38,624 nt of DNA from CAZEMR01 sp964513465. GTDB lineage: Bacteria; Bacteroidota; Ignavibacteria; Kapaibacteriales; UBA2268. The translations under genes and the position numbers were made by a program. This document shows positions 9,701-16,016 of the stretch, piece after piece; the first letter of the stretch is position 1, and every line of letters begins with the position of its first letter. Location of the stretch: contig CAZEMR010000026.1 of the NCBI GenBank assembly GCA_964513465.1, positions 1 to 38,624 on the forward strand, given 5' to 3'. The notes beneath the pieces are model-generated. The model made no database searches and had not been told where the DNA came from. It saw only the letters and a program-made list of their open reading frames with translations.

Positions 9701-10550
9701 AGCGAATAAGCGACATCAAATCGCAATCCTCGGTATAATCATATTCGATGCGGCGGAATTCCTCAGCTCCGGAATTCGAAGATGCCGCGATTAATCTGCC
9801 CGAATCATCATATTCGAAACGAATCGAAATTCCATTGAATTCAATTTTATTTAATAAATTATTTTCATAAAAAAATTCAACATCGGGGAAATGATCCGAT
9901 ACAATTCGATCAATCGATAAATCCCGATTGCGCAGAATTCTCGCAGATCGGCCGTCGCGCGTTGCGATACGGGTCAGATAATTGTGCTCCGGCGCATCAA
10001 AATAATATTCGGTTATTCCCGCATCCGGAAAAATTCCGTCTCGAAAGCAAATCAACCGATAGCCGGTTTCGAGCGACTCCAGGCTGTCCGGCGCGCCATA
10101 TGAAGGCCGGTAGATGCCATTGTCATATAAATACAGATCGGTGGCATCGTCTCCGCCGACAATTATCACATGGCGATTAGCCTCGTTTTCGACATATCGC
10201 ATCGCCAGATTCATCTGCCAGCCGCTGCCAAAACGCCCTTCGAAAAAACTGCCGCTATTGTATGCAAATTCGATCGCCAGCGAGCAGAGCGGCGTGTTGT
10301 ACTCAATATCCCTGCGCCGGTGGAATAAATTGCCGCTGACCGTATTGACCATCGTCTGCGCCCCGGGGATCAGAACAGGCGAGACTATATGGTGCTGCCA
10401 GGGCCTCACTCCACGATTGGTGAAACTGATATTCGTATCGCGGATAGCCGGATCGCCGAGCAGCAACCGAGGCTCGGTCCGGGCGTTTGCCGGAAGCATC
10501 ATCACCGCCAAAATTGCGATTATATATATAGTATTTTTGATAAGAGGCAT
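3795..10550 (-). CDS. Giant exported RHS/YD-repeat protein with unrecognised C-terminal tail
   Basis: 2251 residues in one uninterrupted frame. Residues 1-23 form a Sec signal peptide (likely cleavage after ANA). Residues about 55-200 resemble the DUF6531 entry domain of RHS proteins (TVSGNLFHRRRDIEYNTP, GSGWQMNLAMRY). Most of the rest is YD repeats of the type YDxxGRLxxxxxxxG, expected to form a large beta-cage shell. The RHS core near residues 1870-1918 has LYRDGSRFWSPELMRWLTPD and YPGNNPF. The canonical DPxG autoproteolysis site that should follow is replaced by SPDKH. The last 333 residues (about 3798-4796) match no toxin family I recognise. No immunity-type gene sits beside it. Divergent from the kinase at 10719; no clear terminator follows its stop. 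Confidence 0.93.
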   Translation of the reverse strand: MPLIKNTIYIIAILAVMMLPANARTEPRLLLGDPAIRDTNISFTNRGVRPWQHHIVSPVLIPGAQTMVNTVSGNLFHRRRDIEYNTPLCSLAIEFAYNSGSFFEGRFGSGWQMNLAMRYVENEANRHVIIVGGDDATDLYLYDNGIYRPSYGAPDSLESLETGYRLICFRDGIFPDAGITEYYFDAPEHNYLTRIATRDGRSARILRNRDLSIDRIVSDHFPDVEFFYENNLLNKIEFNGISIRFEYDDSGRLIAASSNSGAEEFRRIEYDYTEDCDLMSLIRFGGHETEISYDGDFGVSKMQLDGKRLLSFGFDYDAGNCEVRRADSAAYVFAADANGRTNRIKRPDARQIVINRDERWRLTTYRNAANEKTNYLYDRHGNIIRVIYPNGREVNYDLDYELNKISQISENGKADITFEYSPTGRLINYSIGETRIESFTYDAAGRTISETDRYGNTRRFWYDQRGFPSRIEYPDASEFHRINDEFGRPFRITAPSERRYSIDYDAAGRPRRIGFPDTSFIEYIYNECGNIISIGDKMGAVSQYNYDPFGRMITAIGPETDSAAFGFNNSHILRSLELSGGRNYLFSFDSLNNLSRAGNPAGHTYGFEYDGADRCTRISAPGTPATDLGYDESGSLTSLVALPRNILYEYYPDGKIRRISAGEEHTSFFYYDELDRLVEINQTVARISLRYGREFDSIAVGGIVPGIINYFFDPNGRLSRITDPINQSFEFSYNAAGDVIRTVDFAADTTRYEYDNSGTCIRKIYPDGSIRMMQFDKRGDATGWSLPTGLDFRIERNRNGRIARIIDSEAGESIFEYNAGGFLRFFRDRCGFGYDLEFNPAGNPTTIAHPSGAVFTYNYGRFGYPISALNSGGDLFRIDYSSPSVLNSLAGPMGDILRIGSNAFIFPEKISEGDAVMARYIYGRNNRLITSRFGNDEPYSFGYDSSGHLIRIVDPMLNTYYIGRYADGKIRNIQFPMGDSVVYEYVKNLMSRVSMSGGRQLIFEHDSRGRLYRIFNGEGDACGFRFDDSGNLIKKFDESDNSYIYNYDIRNRLTNIKLPGGVRLEFEYDQCGGIRAISLPDSENYLAKPNEYFDMPDSVFSPSGWSRGFEYDAYGNLINRTNRLGLSEVISRDRSGRISRIEDSEGGFVEYTYNKSGNPVSIQTEGQNFELLRFDSQNRLKTVKFTRNDSITFMYSPRRKISEIINQNGYSYKYIYDKNNRQKSLLLPDGSRYDFAWEPFGRIGKLVDGNGNITEFGYDNLSRLVSLTKPRGIRMTFLRGINGRLNAMTGLSGALTAYEYDNIGNLIKSRDNNGYSIEFHLSEWGNPITMIDKHGIDIHFGYDRNNHISSFIDRSSRIINMKRNAYGQLTALSTRNLSEYEFEYSPGGSIMFSSGPVSKFFYNSSLNGVSSLRLDGRPPVEFGYDRNLYCNYISSPSDYDENYFYDPAGNLFRRMLPSLGVVSYNYLPGGLPLSAIYSTGDTLAWGYDSGGWITNIRRLNDASSNILINRDDSYFPEIITVNFDNRFVRYLEYDHDAAGNCTSINNMAGSGADFEYDDNNNLRTIRFSDDNISFARNNSGEITQEIFPNGIIAEFERNDRGMVSRITLLRSNGDTIRAIDYAYDSEGNLVYRGESTGEITRFVYDAASRLINSLYPRQSKYLYNYDAAGNPVEVSIRGKAIQYAYNADNWLLSASGHTFSFDNLGALILDAAGNDTTFYEYDHMNRLCSVVRGDTLLQEYAWFAVGDLLYAGSRMKEFYYPYNASNRASGRTNPTLSEIYDSLGNPRRHIVYIPDGGDKLRPVFINDIKNSKIYYLHSDHFGNVLFVSDRQGNIISENMYSPFGKPIEGSDLSWLRFGSMEYFQLTGLYRDGSRFWSPELMRWLTPDPEGYENSYNSYIYPGNNPFRHSNSPDKHSRRPDPVLLPANKEPFAEAIRLRDEIDKVSPDSLIMHEIRRMFGDIRNFNLNFSYQTSPLGDGRRSIIEFPGGEPSIVNIIRHAFTPAVHNPYGTLRYSDQLVASARLPYDFAVDPSEYHYFEIYESANNPSQEISSYLDSLMPDISCCSPPATPSNIINIYPELSLSARPPHVEESVGNIFRFAERVDYLPMIILKDFVHPGLEVFPESHENNLAEIEKLIKNYILDDLFPNDSPYFLNINPLLDIRKPGWKIYHPEMPLPESITVADSIARSNRRNLINKAFSADPIEFIPGLTQYEADLWRYVKFPTRDVLPPDPTITRRIGLRELFRLGLWP

Positions 10551-10718
10551 ATCCGAAAAAAATTGAGAATTAATTCAAATTAAAAATAAAATTGATCAGA
10601 CAAAAGAAATTTGCCCGGCATTTCATATATTATAAAAATAATCAAATGATACAAGAATTACACAGCAAATCAATTTCCGGCACGAATTTTTCTCGAATTG
10701 CTGGTAAAAGATTATCAT
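10551..10718. promoter_or_regulatory. Divergent promoter region between the RHS gene and the sensor kinase
   Basis: A 168-base AT-rich spacer between two divergent starts must hold promoters for both genes. TATAAT-like hexamers overlap around 10627-10636 on both strands (ATATATTATAAAAA), but no well-spaced -35 partner is convincing. No ORF or strong hairpin is visible. Confidence 0.35.
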
Positions 10719-12734
10719 ATGGCGCAAAAAAAAATATATGATCTGATGCCACGCCTGCGTAGCAGCCGCTACGTGCTCCTGGCGCTCACTCTGCTCGCAG
10801 CAGCGGTTTTCGCATTCGTTTATTTCGAATCCCGCGCCAGCCGCAGCGAGCTATATCAGATACTCCGCAACGAATCGCTCACACTGGTCGAAACCCTGAA
10901 CAACAGCATCCGTAATTCACTCGAGGCTAATAACGAAATCGAAGAACTTCTGATCAAGCGCCTCAACGCCTCTGCCGAGCTTGCGGCATCTACCATACGC
11001 ATATCACCACAGAAACTGCAGGAAATCGCCAGCGAATTCGATATCAATAATTTTTATATAATTAATCCGGATGGCCGGATACTTTCCTCGAACGATACCG
11101 CCGCCATAGGAAGAGAAATTTCAGACGACGTGCTCGCAATAGGGGAACCCGTTTTTATCGGGGAATATGAATGGTCGGAAATCGGAATTATCCCCGATCC
11201 CGTATCGGGCGAGGATATATATATGATACTCCGCCGCGCAGGCGGGGATTATGTGATAGCCGGCTACGACATGCAAAAGCTGATGCAATTCCGCCGACGC
11301 ATCGGCATTGGCCGCCAGATACGGGACATTGGCAACAATCCCGACATCGCATACATCGCAATGCAGGACACCGAAGGCGTTTTCGCCGCCTCGGCCAACA
11401 TCAGCGAGCTCAGCTCGATCGGCCGCGACACCTTCCTGCTCGAAGCATTGCGAAGCAATCGACCGCTTACGCGCGCACGCAAATACGAAGGCGAAGAGGT
11501 ATATGAGGTCGTCGCTCCGGTCGACCCCGAAACCGGCGGATTGATGCTCACCCGAATTGCGCTCCGACTCGATAATGTTCAAAGTATATACTCGCGCACG
11601 CTCCGCCGTACTGCATTAATCGGAATCGGCATATTTGCTGCCGGGCTGTTATTGGCGGGGATGCTGCTTGTGCGCGAAAAGCTTGGCACTCTGCGTCGCG
11701 AACACCGCTTTGTCAGGCAATATACCGGCGCGATACTGAATAATATGGCCGACGCAGTCGTAGCGGTCGGCGAAGATGGCCTGATCAGCGTTTTCAACCC
11801 GTCGGCGGCAGACTTGTTCGCCGTATCGGAAGACTCCGCCATTGGAAGAAGATATGAAGAATTATTCCCCGAAGACGAAATTCTCGTCAGGCGCGCGAGG
11901 GCAGAGAATACGCCGGTACCATTTATCGAAAAAGATATAAGAGTGGGTAAATTCCGCAAAACAATCGGGCTCAGCGTCTCGATCATCTCGGGATCAGAAG
12001 GCGGGGCAATAGTCGCCGTCGTGCGCGATCTGACCGATATCCGCCGCATTCGCGAAAAACTCGAACAGCGCAAAAAGCTTACGGCAATGGGAGAGCTCGC
12101 AGCCGGAGTCGCTCACGAAATTCGCAATCCGCTCAACGCAATCAACGTAATCGCACAGCGCTTCGCATTCGAATTCCACCCCCGCGAAGATGAAGCCGAA
12201 TATAAAAAGCTCATCAAAACCGTCCGCGAAGAAGTCGCCCGAGTCAACGGAATTATCCGCCAGTTCCTCGAATTCGCCCGACCCGCCGCACTCAAAGCCG
12301 AACCGGTAGCGCTCCGCGAGATAATTGCCGATTCGGTTGCGGTAATCGAATCCCAGGCCGCCAGCCAGGGAGTCGATATAATATATAATGTCCCGGATAA
12401 TCTCGCCAGCGAACTCGACCACGGAAAATTCCGCCAGGCCCTGCTCAATTTACTGCGCAATTCGCTCGAAGCAATGCCCCAGGGCGGCGCCATCACCGTC
12501 TCCGCCGCCGAAAGCGGGGAATTTAATGAAATCGTAATCGCCGACACAGGCCCGGGCATTCCGGAAGAAATCCGCCAGAAAATTTTCAATCTATATTTTA
12601 CCACTAAACCGACCGGCACCGGGCTGGGCCTGAGCATAGTGCACCAGATCATAAGCGAGCACGGCGGCGAAATATCATTCACCCCCGAATCCACCCGGGG
12701 CGCCAGCGTAAGAATATTAATTCCAAAAATTTAA
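10719..12734 (+). CDS. Membrane-bound PAS sensor histidine kinase, NtrB/AtoS-like
   Basis: 671 residues from the chosen ATG. The frame is open from a TTG at 10698, but the ATG is preceded by GGTAAAAG and gives a normal N-terminus. Membrane helix 1 spans about residues 18-36, and a periplasmic sensor of roughly 255 residues resembles a Cache fold. Helix 2 spans about 299-317, with a PAS domain at 335-445. The HisKA domain has phospho-accepting H466 in GVAHEIRNPLNAI. The HATPase has N-box N577/N581, DTGPG at 609-613 and TGTGLGLS. Such kinases pair with sigma-54 activator regulators, but no partner regulator is adjacent. The ligand is unknown. The next plus-strand gene is a small exported protein 81 bases downstream. 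Confidence 0.92.
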   Translation: MAQKKIYDLMPRLRSSRYVLLALTLLAAAVFAFVYFESRASRSELYQILRNESLTLVETLNNSIRNSLEANNEIEELLIKRLNASAELAASTIRISPQKLQEIASEFDINNFYIINPDGRILSSNDTAAIGREISDDVLAIGEPVFIGEYEWSEIGIIPDPVSGEDIYMILRRAGGDYVIAGYDMQKLMQFRRRIGIGRQIRDIGNNPDIAYIAMQDTEGVFAASANISELSSIGRDTFLLEALRSNRPLTRARKYEGEEVYEVVAPVDPETGGLMLTRIALRLDNVQSIYSRTLRRTALIGIGIFAAGLLLAGMLLVREKLGTLRREHRFVRQYTGAILNNMADAVVAVGEDGLISVFNPSAADLFAVSEDSAIGRRYEELFPEDEILVRRARAENTPVPFIEKDIRVGKFRKTIGLSVSIISGSEGGAIVAVVRDLTDIRRIREKLEQRKKLTAMGELAAGVAHEIRNPLNAINVIAQRFAFEFHPREDEAEYKKLIKTVREEVARVNGIIRQFLEFARPAALKAEPVALREIIADSVAVIESQAASQGVDIIYNVPDNLASELDHGKFRQALLNLLRNSLEAMPQGGAITVSAAESGEFNEIVIADTGPGIPEEIRQKIFNLYFTTKPTGTGLGLSIVHQIISEHGGEISFTPESTRGASVRILIPKI

Positions 12735-12815
12735 AAAATTCTGAAACATTCCCTCGCAGCCCTCCGTATTATTACACAAAGGGTTATCAAATATATCATC
12801 AAACGGGAGAAAGCC

Positions 12816-13208
12816 ATGAAAAAGCTGATCATCATCATCGCAGCGCTGGCCATCTCGATTTCATCAGACATTTATGCAACGCCGGCGCCAATAATCGAAG
12901 CAAGAATAAATCCGGATAATCAGATTTTCGAAAATGAATTTGATTTTCAAAAATTTATTCTTGAGGATATCGAAAACTCGGATCATTTCGGAATGAAAGC
13001 AATCGAAAAAGAGATCGAGCCACAGATACCTGTCACTGTTGACTTCAACGGATTCCGCATGGTCAATCCGCAGGCTCTGACAAACGCGTACGAACCAATC
13101 GGTGCAATCGACTTCGAGAATTACATTATTCGCTCTTGCGAACGCCCTGCATCGCGCTTTTATAAAATCGAGATTGCAACGGAAATTTTAATAAGAAATA
13201 TGCATTAA
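12816..13208 (+). CDS. Small exported protein of unknown function
   Basis: 130 residues; I do not recognise a family. The first ~21 residues (MKKLIIIIAALAISISSDIYA) are a typical Sec signal with likely cleavage after IYA, leaving an acidic mature protein of about 108 residues. There is a Phe/Asp/Glu-rich segment near residues 40-65 and one Cys near residue 107. A clear ribosome-binding site (GGGAGAAAG) precedes the ATG. It follows the sensor kinase on the same strand after 81 bases and may be co-transcribed or a target of that signalling system. That link is inferred only from position. The transcript would end at the hairpin at 13364-13392. Confidence 0.7.
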   Translation: MKKLIIIIAALAISISSDIYATPAPIIEARINPDNQIFENEFDFQKFILEDIENSDHFGMKAIEKEIEPQIPVTVDFNGFRMVNPQALTNAYEPIGAIDFENYIIRSCERPASRFYKIEIATEILIRNMH

Positions 13209-13263
13209 GCATCATCACTGCTCACTCTCAAATAGTTCAATCACTGCGACTTAAGGATTGTTT

Positions 13264-13277
13264 GGAAATGCATTTCC
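13264..13277. repeat. Perfect 14-bp palindrome in convergent spacer
   Basis: GGAAATGCATTTCC is identical to its reverse complement. It lies in the 155-base gene-free stretch between the stop of the small exported protein and the terminator. It could be a protein-binding site or part of a transcript fold. No function is assigned. Confidence 0.5.
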
Positions 13278-13363
13278 GAGGCTGATGACCAACTGCAAAG
13301 GTATAAGGAAAAAAACAGGGAAAATCACTCGTTAGCTTCATCGGGACAAGCAGCTTCGGAATT

Positions 13364-13392
13364 AAAGTCCGGCCACTTCGGTCGGACTTTTT
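13364..13392 (+). terminator. Intrinsic terminator between convergent genes
   Basis: Stem AAAGTCCGGCC / GGTCGGACTTT (11 pairs, one G-U), loop ACTTC, followed by T5-A-T3 on the plus strand. It ends the plus-strand transcript from 12816. It touches the stop codon of the minus-strand glycosyltransferase (13391-13393) and may act in both directions, although the T-tract on the minus side is weaker (TTTAATT). Confidence 0.8.
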
Positions 13393-14209
13393 ATTTATAT
13401 CGCGCGAATTCCGACTGCCAGTCGAACCCCGGCGAAAGGTGCTCGCTGTCCATATGTGTGGCGATCGAGGGCAGGGGAGTCCACAGATTCCGTCGCCGCG
13501 CGAAGAGATTATGGATGGGGCTGTGCATCCACATTTTGGCGGCAATTTTCGAATAAAACGAATCCGAAAGCGCACGCAGATAAAACCCCGGATTGAATAC
13601 ATTGAACTTAGTCGCGCTCATCCAAAGACTTGCGTCATAATTTTTTTTGGTGTACGACCGGAAAACGTCTTCGGTATCTCGAAGCCCCTGCCGGCTGGTG
13701 AGGAATGTCATACATGTCGTTGCCGCAGTGCGCCAGTGGCGGTTGCCGCGGAAATCCACCCGGCATGGACGGCGCTGCAACGCAAGCTCGTAATAATCCA
13801 GGTGGTCATAGGGCGAAACAAAGTCCACGTCATCGTAATTATCAATTAAATCAGTCATTTCGTGAAACTGCCCAGGCAAGTAGAAATAATCATCCTCGGC
13901 GAAATATATATATTCCGAAAAATCCTGATCCAGCAAAATATCCATCTGCCGCCCGAAACTCCCCGCATTGCCGACCGAAGGCAGATGCTCGATTTCGAGA
14001 TTCGTATCGCCGAAATATTTGCGGAAAAGCTCCTCGTACTCCGGCGGACAGCCGTCCAGCAGCGCCCACATCCGGACGTCGAGCCCATCGAGCGAATCGC
14101 GGAACGACCGCAGGCAAAGCTCTGAAAGCTTCAGCTTATCGTTTGCGAAAATTGGCGGTACCTTCGATACCTTCGGATAAATACGATATGCTACGGCTAA
14201 TTTGTTCAT
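13391..14209 (-). CDS. GT-A-fold glycosyltransferase-like protein
   Basis: 272 residues from the ATG at 14209. The open frame extends further upstream, but this ATG overlaps the upstream stop as TAATG and gives a natural N-terminus (MNKLAVAYRIYPK). The fold resembles family 2 glycosyltransferases, with the early strand/helix KLSELCLRSFRDSLDG, acidic LLDGCPP at 51-56, GNAGSFGRQMD near 80-90 and an acidic metal/nucleotide-sugar motif FAEDD at 103-107. A conserved-looking C-terminal THMDSEHLSPGFDW follows. No membrane segment is seen, so it should act in the cytoplasm. Donor and acceptor are unknown. Last gene of the four-gene unit, translationally coupled to the radical SAM gene. Confidence 0.78.
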   Translation of the reverse strand: MNKLAVAYRIYPKVSKVPPIFANDKLKLSELCLRSFRDSLDGLDVRMWALLDGCPPEYEELFRKYFGDTNLEIEHLPSVGNAGSFGRQMDILLDQDFSEYIYFAEDDYFYLPGQFHEMTDLIDNYDDVDFVSPYDHLDYYELALQRRPCRVDFRGNRHWRTAATTCMTFLTSRQGLRDTEDVFRSYTKKNYDASLWMSATKFNVFNPGFYLRALSDSFYSKIAAKMWMHSPIHNLFARRRNLWTPLPSIATHMDSEHLSPGFDWQSEFARYK

Positions 14210-15150
14210 TATTGATCTGTTGCTTTTATCAATGAATATGTATATGAGTCGCTTAGCTTTGCGTCGCCGCGCAGATAATTCATCACGTGCTGACCGCAAT
14301 TGCTGCCTATCAGGTTTTCCTCGGGCTCGCCGATGCTGGGGATGACGTCGTAACCCGCGGCCTCAAGCTTATTTATATATGCAGCCGCAGCGGACAAATC
14401 GCAGCTTGCTGCTATATTGTTAATTTTTGATGTAAATGTCGGATTCACCGGTGTAATTTTTATGATGAATATATCCGGTGAAAAATGATCAAGCAACTTG
14501 CTCGTATCAATAATCGTATCGCCGCTTACAGCAAAATTCAGAGTGATTTTCCGCTCGCCCGCGCGATGGAATTCCACTCCATATTCGGCGATATGCTCAA
14601 ATGACCACTTTGGCACTGGCATCAGCCAGTCGCGCTGATGATCGTCGGTTGAGTGCAGCGAGAACTGCATCTGGAAATTTTTGCCGTATAATTCATTTTT
14701 TATATCGATCAGTTCACTGAAAAATATGTCGCATCCTCGTGGCGCAATCGTCGATATTGATGGCATAAGTCCCGGCGCGTCATATATATAAGACAATCTG
14801 CGCAACACCTTGAGTACAGCCGGGTTCATTGCCGGTTCGCCCATCCGCGCGAATTGGATCTTGAATTTTGCGCTTGGCACACGGCGGTCGGTATAACGCG
14901 CTGCGACTACGTGGTCTATCTGCGCGAGCATTTCGTCGGCACTGATTTTGCCTGAATATTGCCCCCCGGAATCGCAGAAGCGGCATTGCACCGGACATCC
15001 GTAAAGCGTCGAGACTATTATTACCCATTTGAGCTCACGAGGGAATGGCGGCTCGACGGATTCAACAAATTCGAGGAGGCGTCCGCGGCTGTCCTCGGCG
15101 ATATAAACCGTTGCTATATCGTTGTTTATGGTTTTTGCGATGAATTTCAT
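14209..15150 (-). CDS. RlmN/Cfr-like radical SAM enzyme with a missing catalytic cysteine
   Basis: 313 residues. The [4Fe-4S]/SAM site is CPVQCRFC (C52, C56, C59). Several further segments align with RlmN/Cfr: MGEPAMNP (103-110), SLHSTDDHQRDWLMP (164-178), TLNFAVSGD (203-211), IKITPVNP (230-237) and NCGQ with C285. C285 matches the cysteine that carries the transferred methyl in RlmN (C355 in E. coli). The second catalytic cysteine (C118, seven residues before the first cluster Cys) is Ile45 here. The N-terminal domain of RlmN is reduced to about 40 residues. Target and reaction are therefore uncertain, and it could act on a small molecule, peptide or RNA. Its ATG overlaps the flavoprotein stop by 4 bases, and its own stop overlaps the glycosyltransferase start. 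Confidence 0.85.
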   Translation of the reverse strand: MKFIAKTINNDIATVYIAEDSRGRLLEFVESVEPPFPRELKWVIIVSTLYGCPVQCRFCDSGGQYSGKISADEMLAQIDHVVAARYTDRRVPSAKFKIQFARMGEPAMNPAVLKVLRRLSYIYDAPGLMPSISTIAPRGCDIFFSELIDIKNELYGKNFQMQFSLHSTDDHQRDWLMPVPKWSFEHIAEYGVEFHRAGERKITLNFAVSGDTIIDTSKLLDHFSPDIFIIKITPVNPTFTSKINNIAASCDLSAAAAYINKLEAAGYDVIPSIGEPEENLIGSNCGQHVMNYLRGDAKLSDSYTYSLIKATDQ

Positions 15151-16016
15151 ATTTGCATTTTATCAAGTATTTCCATTGCGGCGCGAAGCCCGTCTCCTGC
15201 GGCAATTGCTGTCTGGCGATATTTTCCTCGATGGACATCGCCAGCTAATATAAATCGTTTATTATTATTGAGTTCGATCGTGTCAATCTCCAGAAAATCC
15301 ATCCGGGGCCGCCGACCAATAGCTATCAAAAGATAATCACAATCAAATCCGACAAAATTACTGCCTTTTGAGCAATTTAACAAAATTTTCTCGCCGCGGG
15401 TAGTTGTGCTTCGGGCGGTAATTCTATTAAGAACTGAAATCGATTCAGTCCGGAGTGCGCGCTTGTACAGGAGCGGAAGGCATTTCGGGCGTTCGCTCCG
15501 CATCAATATTTTTACGCTATTATTTTTAGCAAGTCCCAATGCGTAGTCGTATGCCGCGTCGCCGCTGCCGATGATGCAAACGTCGCAATCGCCGATTTCG
15601 GGCAAATCTGCTACCTCGTAGAATACGCGACCTGTGCAATCGGGGTCGATCGTAATTCCATGATCCTTAATAGGTTGTGTGCCGGATGCGACGATCAGAT
15701 AATCAGAAAAGCATGAATTTTTATCAGTGACTAATTCAAATTCATTTTTTTGGAATTTTACTTTTTTGATCTCTTTATATATAATATTAAGGCCGAGGTT
15801 ATCTGCGTGATTTTCAAGTAGTTGCGCAAACCGCCGCCCGCTGGTTCCCGCCGGGAATCCGGGATAGTTCTCGATCAGATTCGCATTTCGTATCAGGCCG
15901 CCGATGCTTGCGCCCTCGAATGCGGCATAATCCGCGCCGGCGCGCTGAAGCTGGATAGCCGCGGCTATACCCGCCGGGCCGGCTCCGATTATTGCGATAT
16001 GGAATTTATTCTTCAT
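15147..16016 (-). CDS. Thioredoxin-reductase-like FAD/NAD(P)H oxidoreductase without the CxxC
   Basis: 289 residues. The FAD-binding motif is GAGPAG (11-16), with GGLIRNANLIENYPGFP (39-55) typical of the thioredoxin reductase fold. NAD(P)-binding IIGSGDAAYDYA follows at 148-159, and the closing FAD motif is LAGDVHRGKYRQTAIAAGDG (257-275). In true TrxB the redox CxxC follows a GxGVSxCATC segment before the NAD(P) motif. Here that place reads GRVFYEVADLP, with no cysteine. The nearby CDVC (144-147) lies in the Rossmann strand and is unlikely to be the redox pair. A ferredoxin/flavodoxin reductase, or an electron supplier to the neighbouring radical SAM enzyme, is a reasonable inference. Stop and start overlap both neighbours. 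Confidence 0.88.
   Translation of the reverse strand: MKNKFHIAIIGAGPAGIAAAIQLQRAGADYAAFEGASIGGLIRNANLIENYPGFPAGTSGRRFAQLLENHADNLGLNIIYKEIKKVKFQKNEFELVTDKNSCFSDYLIVASGTQPIKDHGITIDPDCTGRVFYEVADLPEIGDCDVCIIGSGDAAYDYALGLAKNNSVKILMRSERPKCLPLLYKRALRTESISVLNRITARSTTTRGEKILLNCSKGSNFVGFDCDYLLIAIGRRPRMDFLEIDTIELNNNKRFILAGDVHRGKYRQTAIAAGDGLRAAMEILDKMQI

Noticed and set aside
3795..10550. RHS gene as a toxin-immunity locus or T6SS effector
   Set aside because: No VgrG, PAAR, Hcp or immunity-type gene is adjacent, and the DPxG cleavage motif is lost. I keep it as an exported YD-repeat protein of unknown role.
10698..10718. TTG start of the NtrB-like kinase, adding seven residues
   Set aside because: The ATG at 10719 has a better upstream purine-rich stretch and yields a usual N-terminus. 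The TTG remains possible.
13278..13320. CTGATGA element resembling a hammerhead ribozyme core or fluoride-riboswitch 3' half
   Set aside because: No contiguous stem II followed by GAAA can be drawn, the upstream fluoride-riboswitch strands do not pair, and no gene lies downstream on that strand to be controlled.
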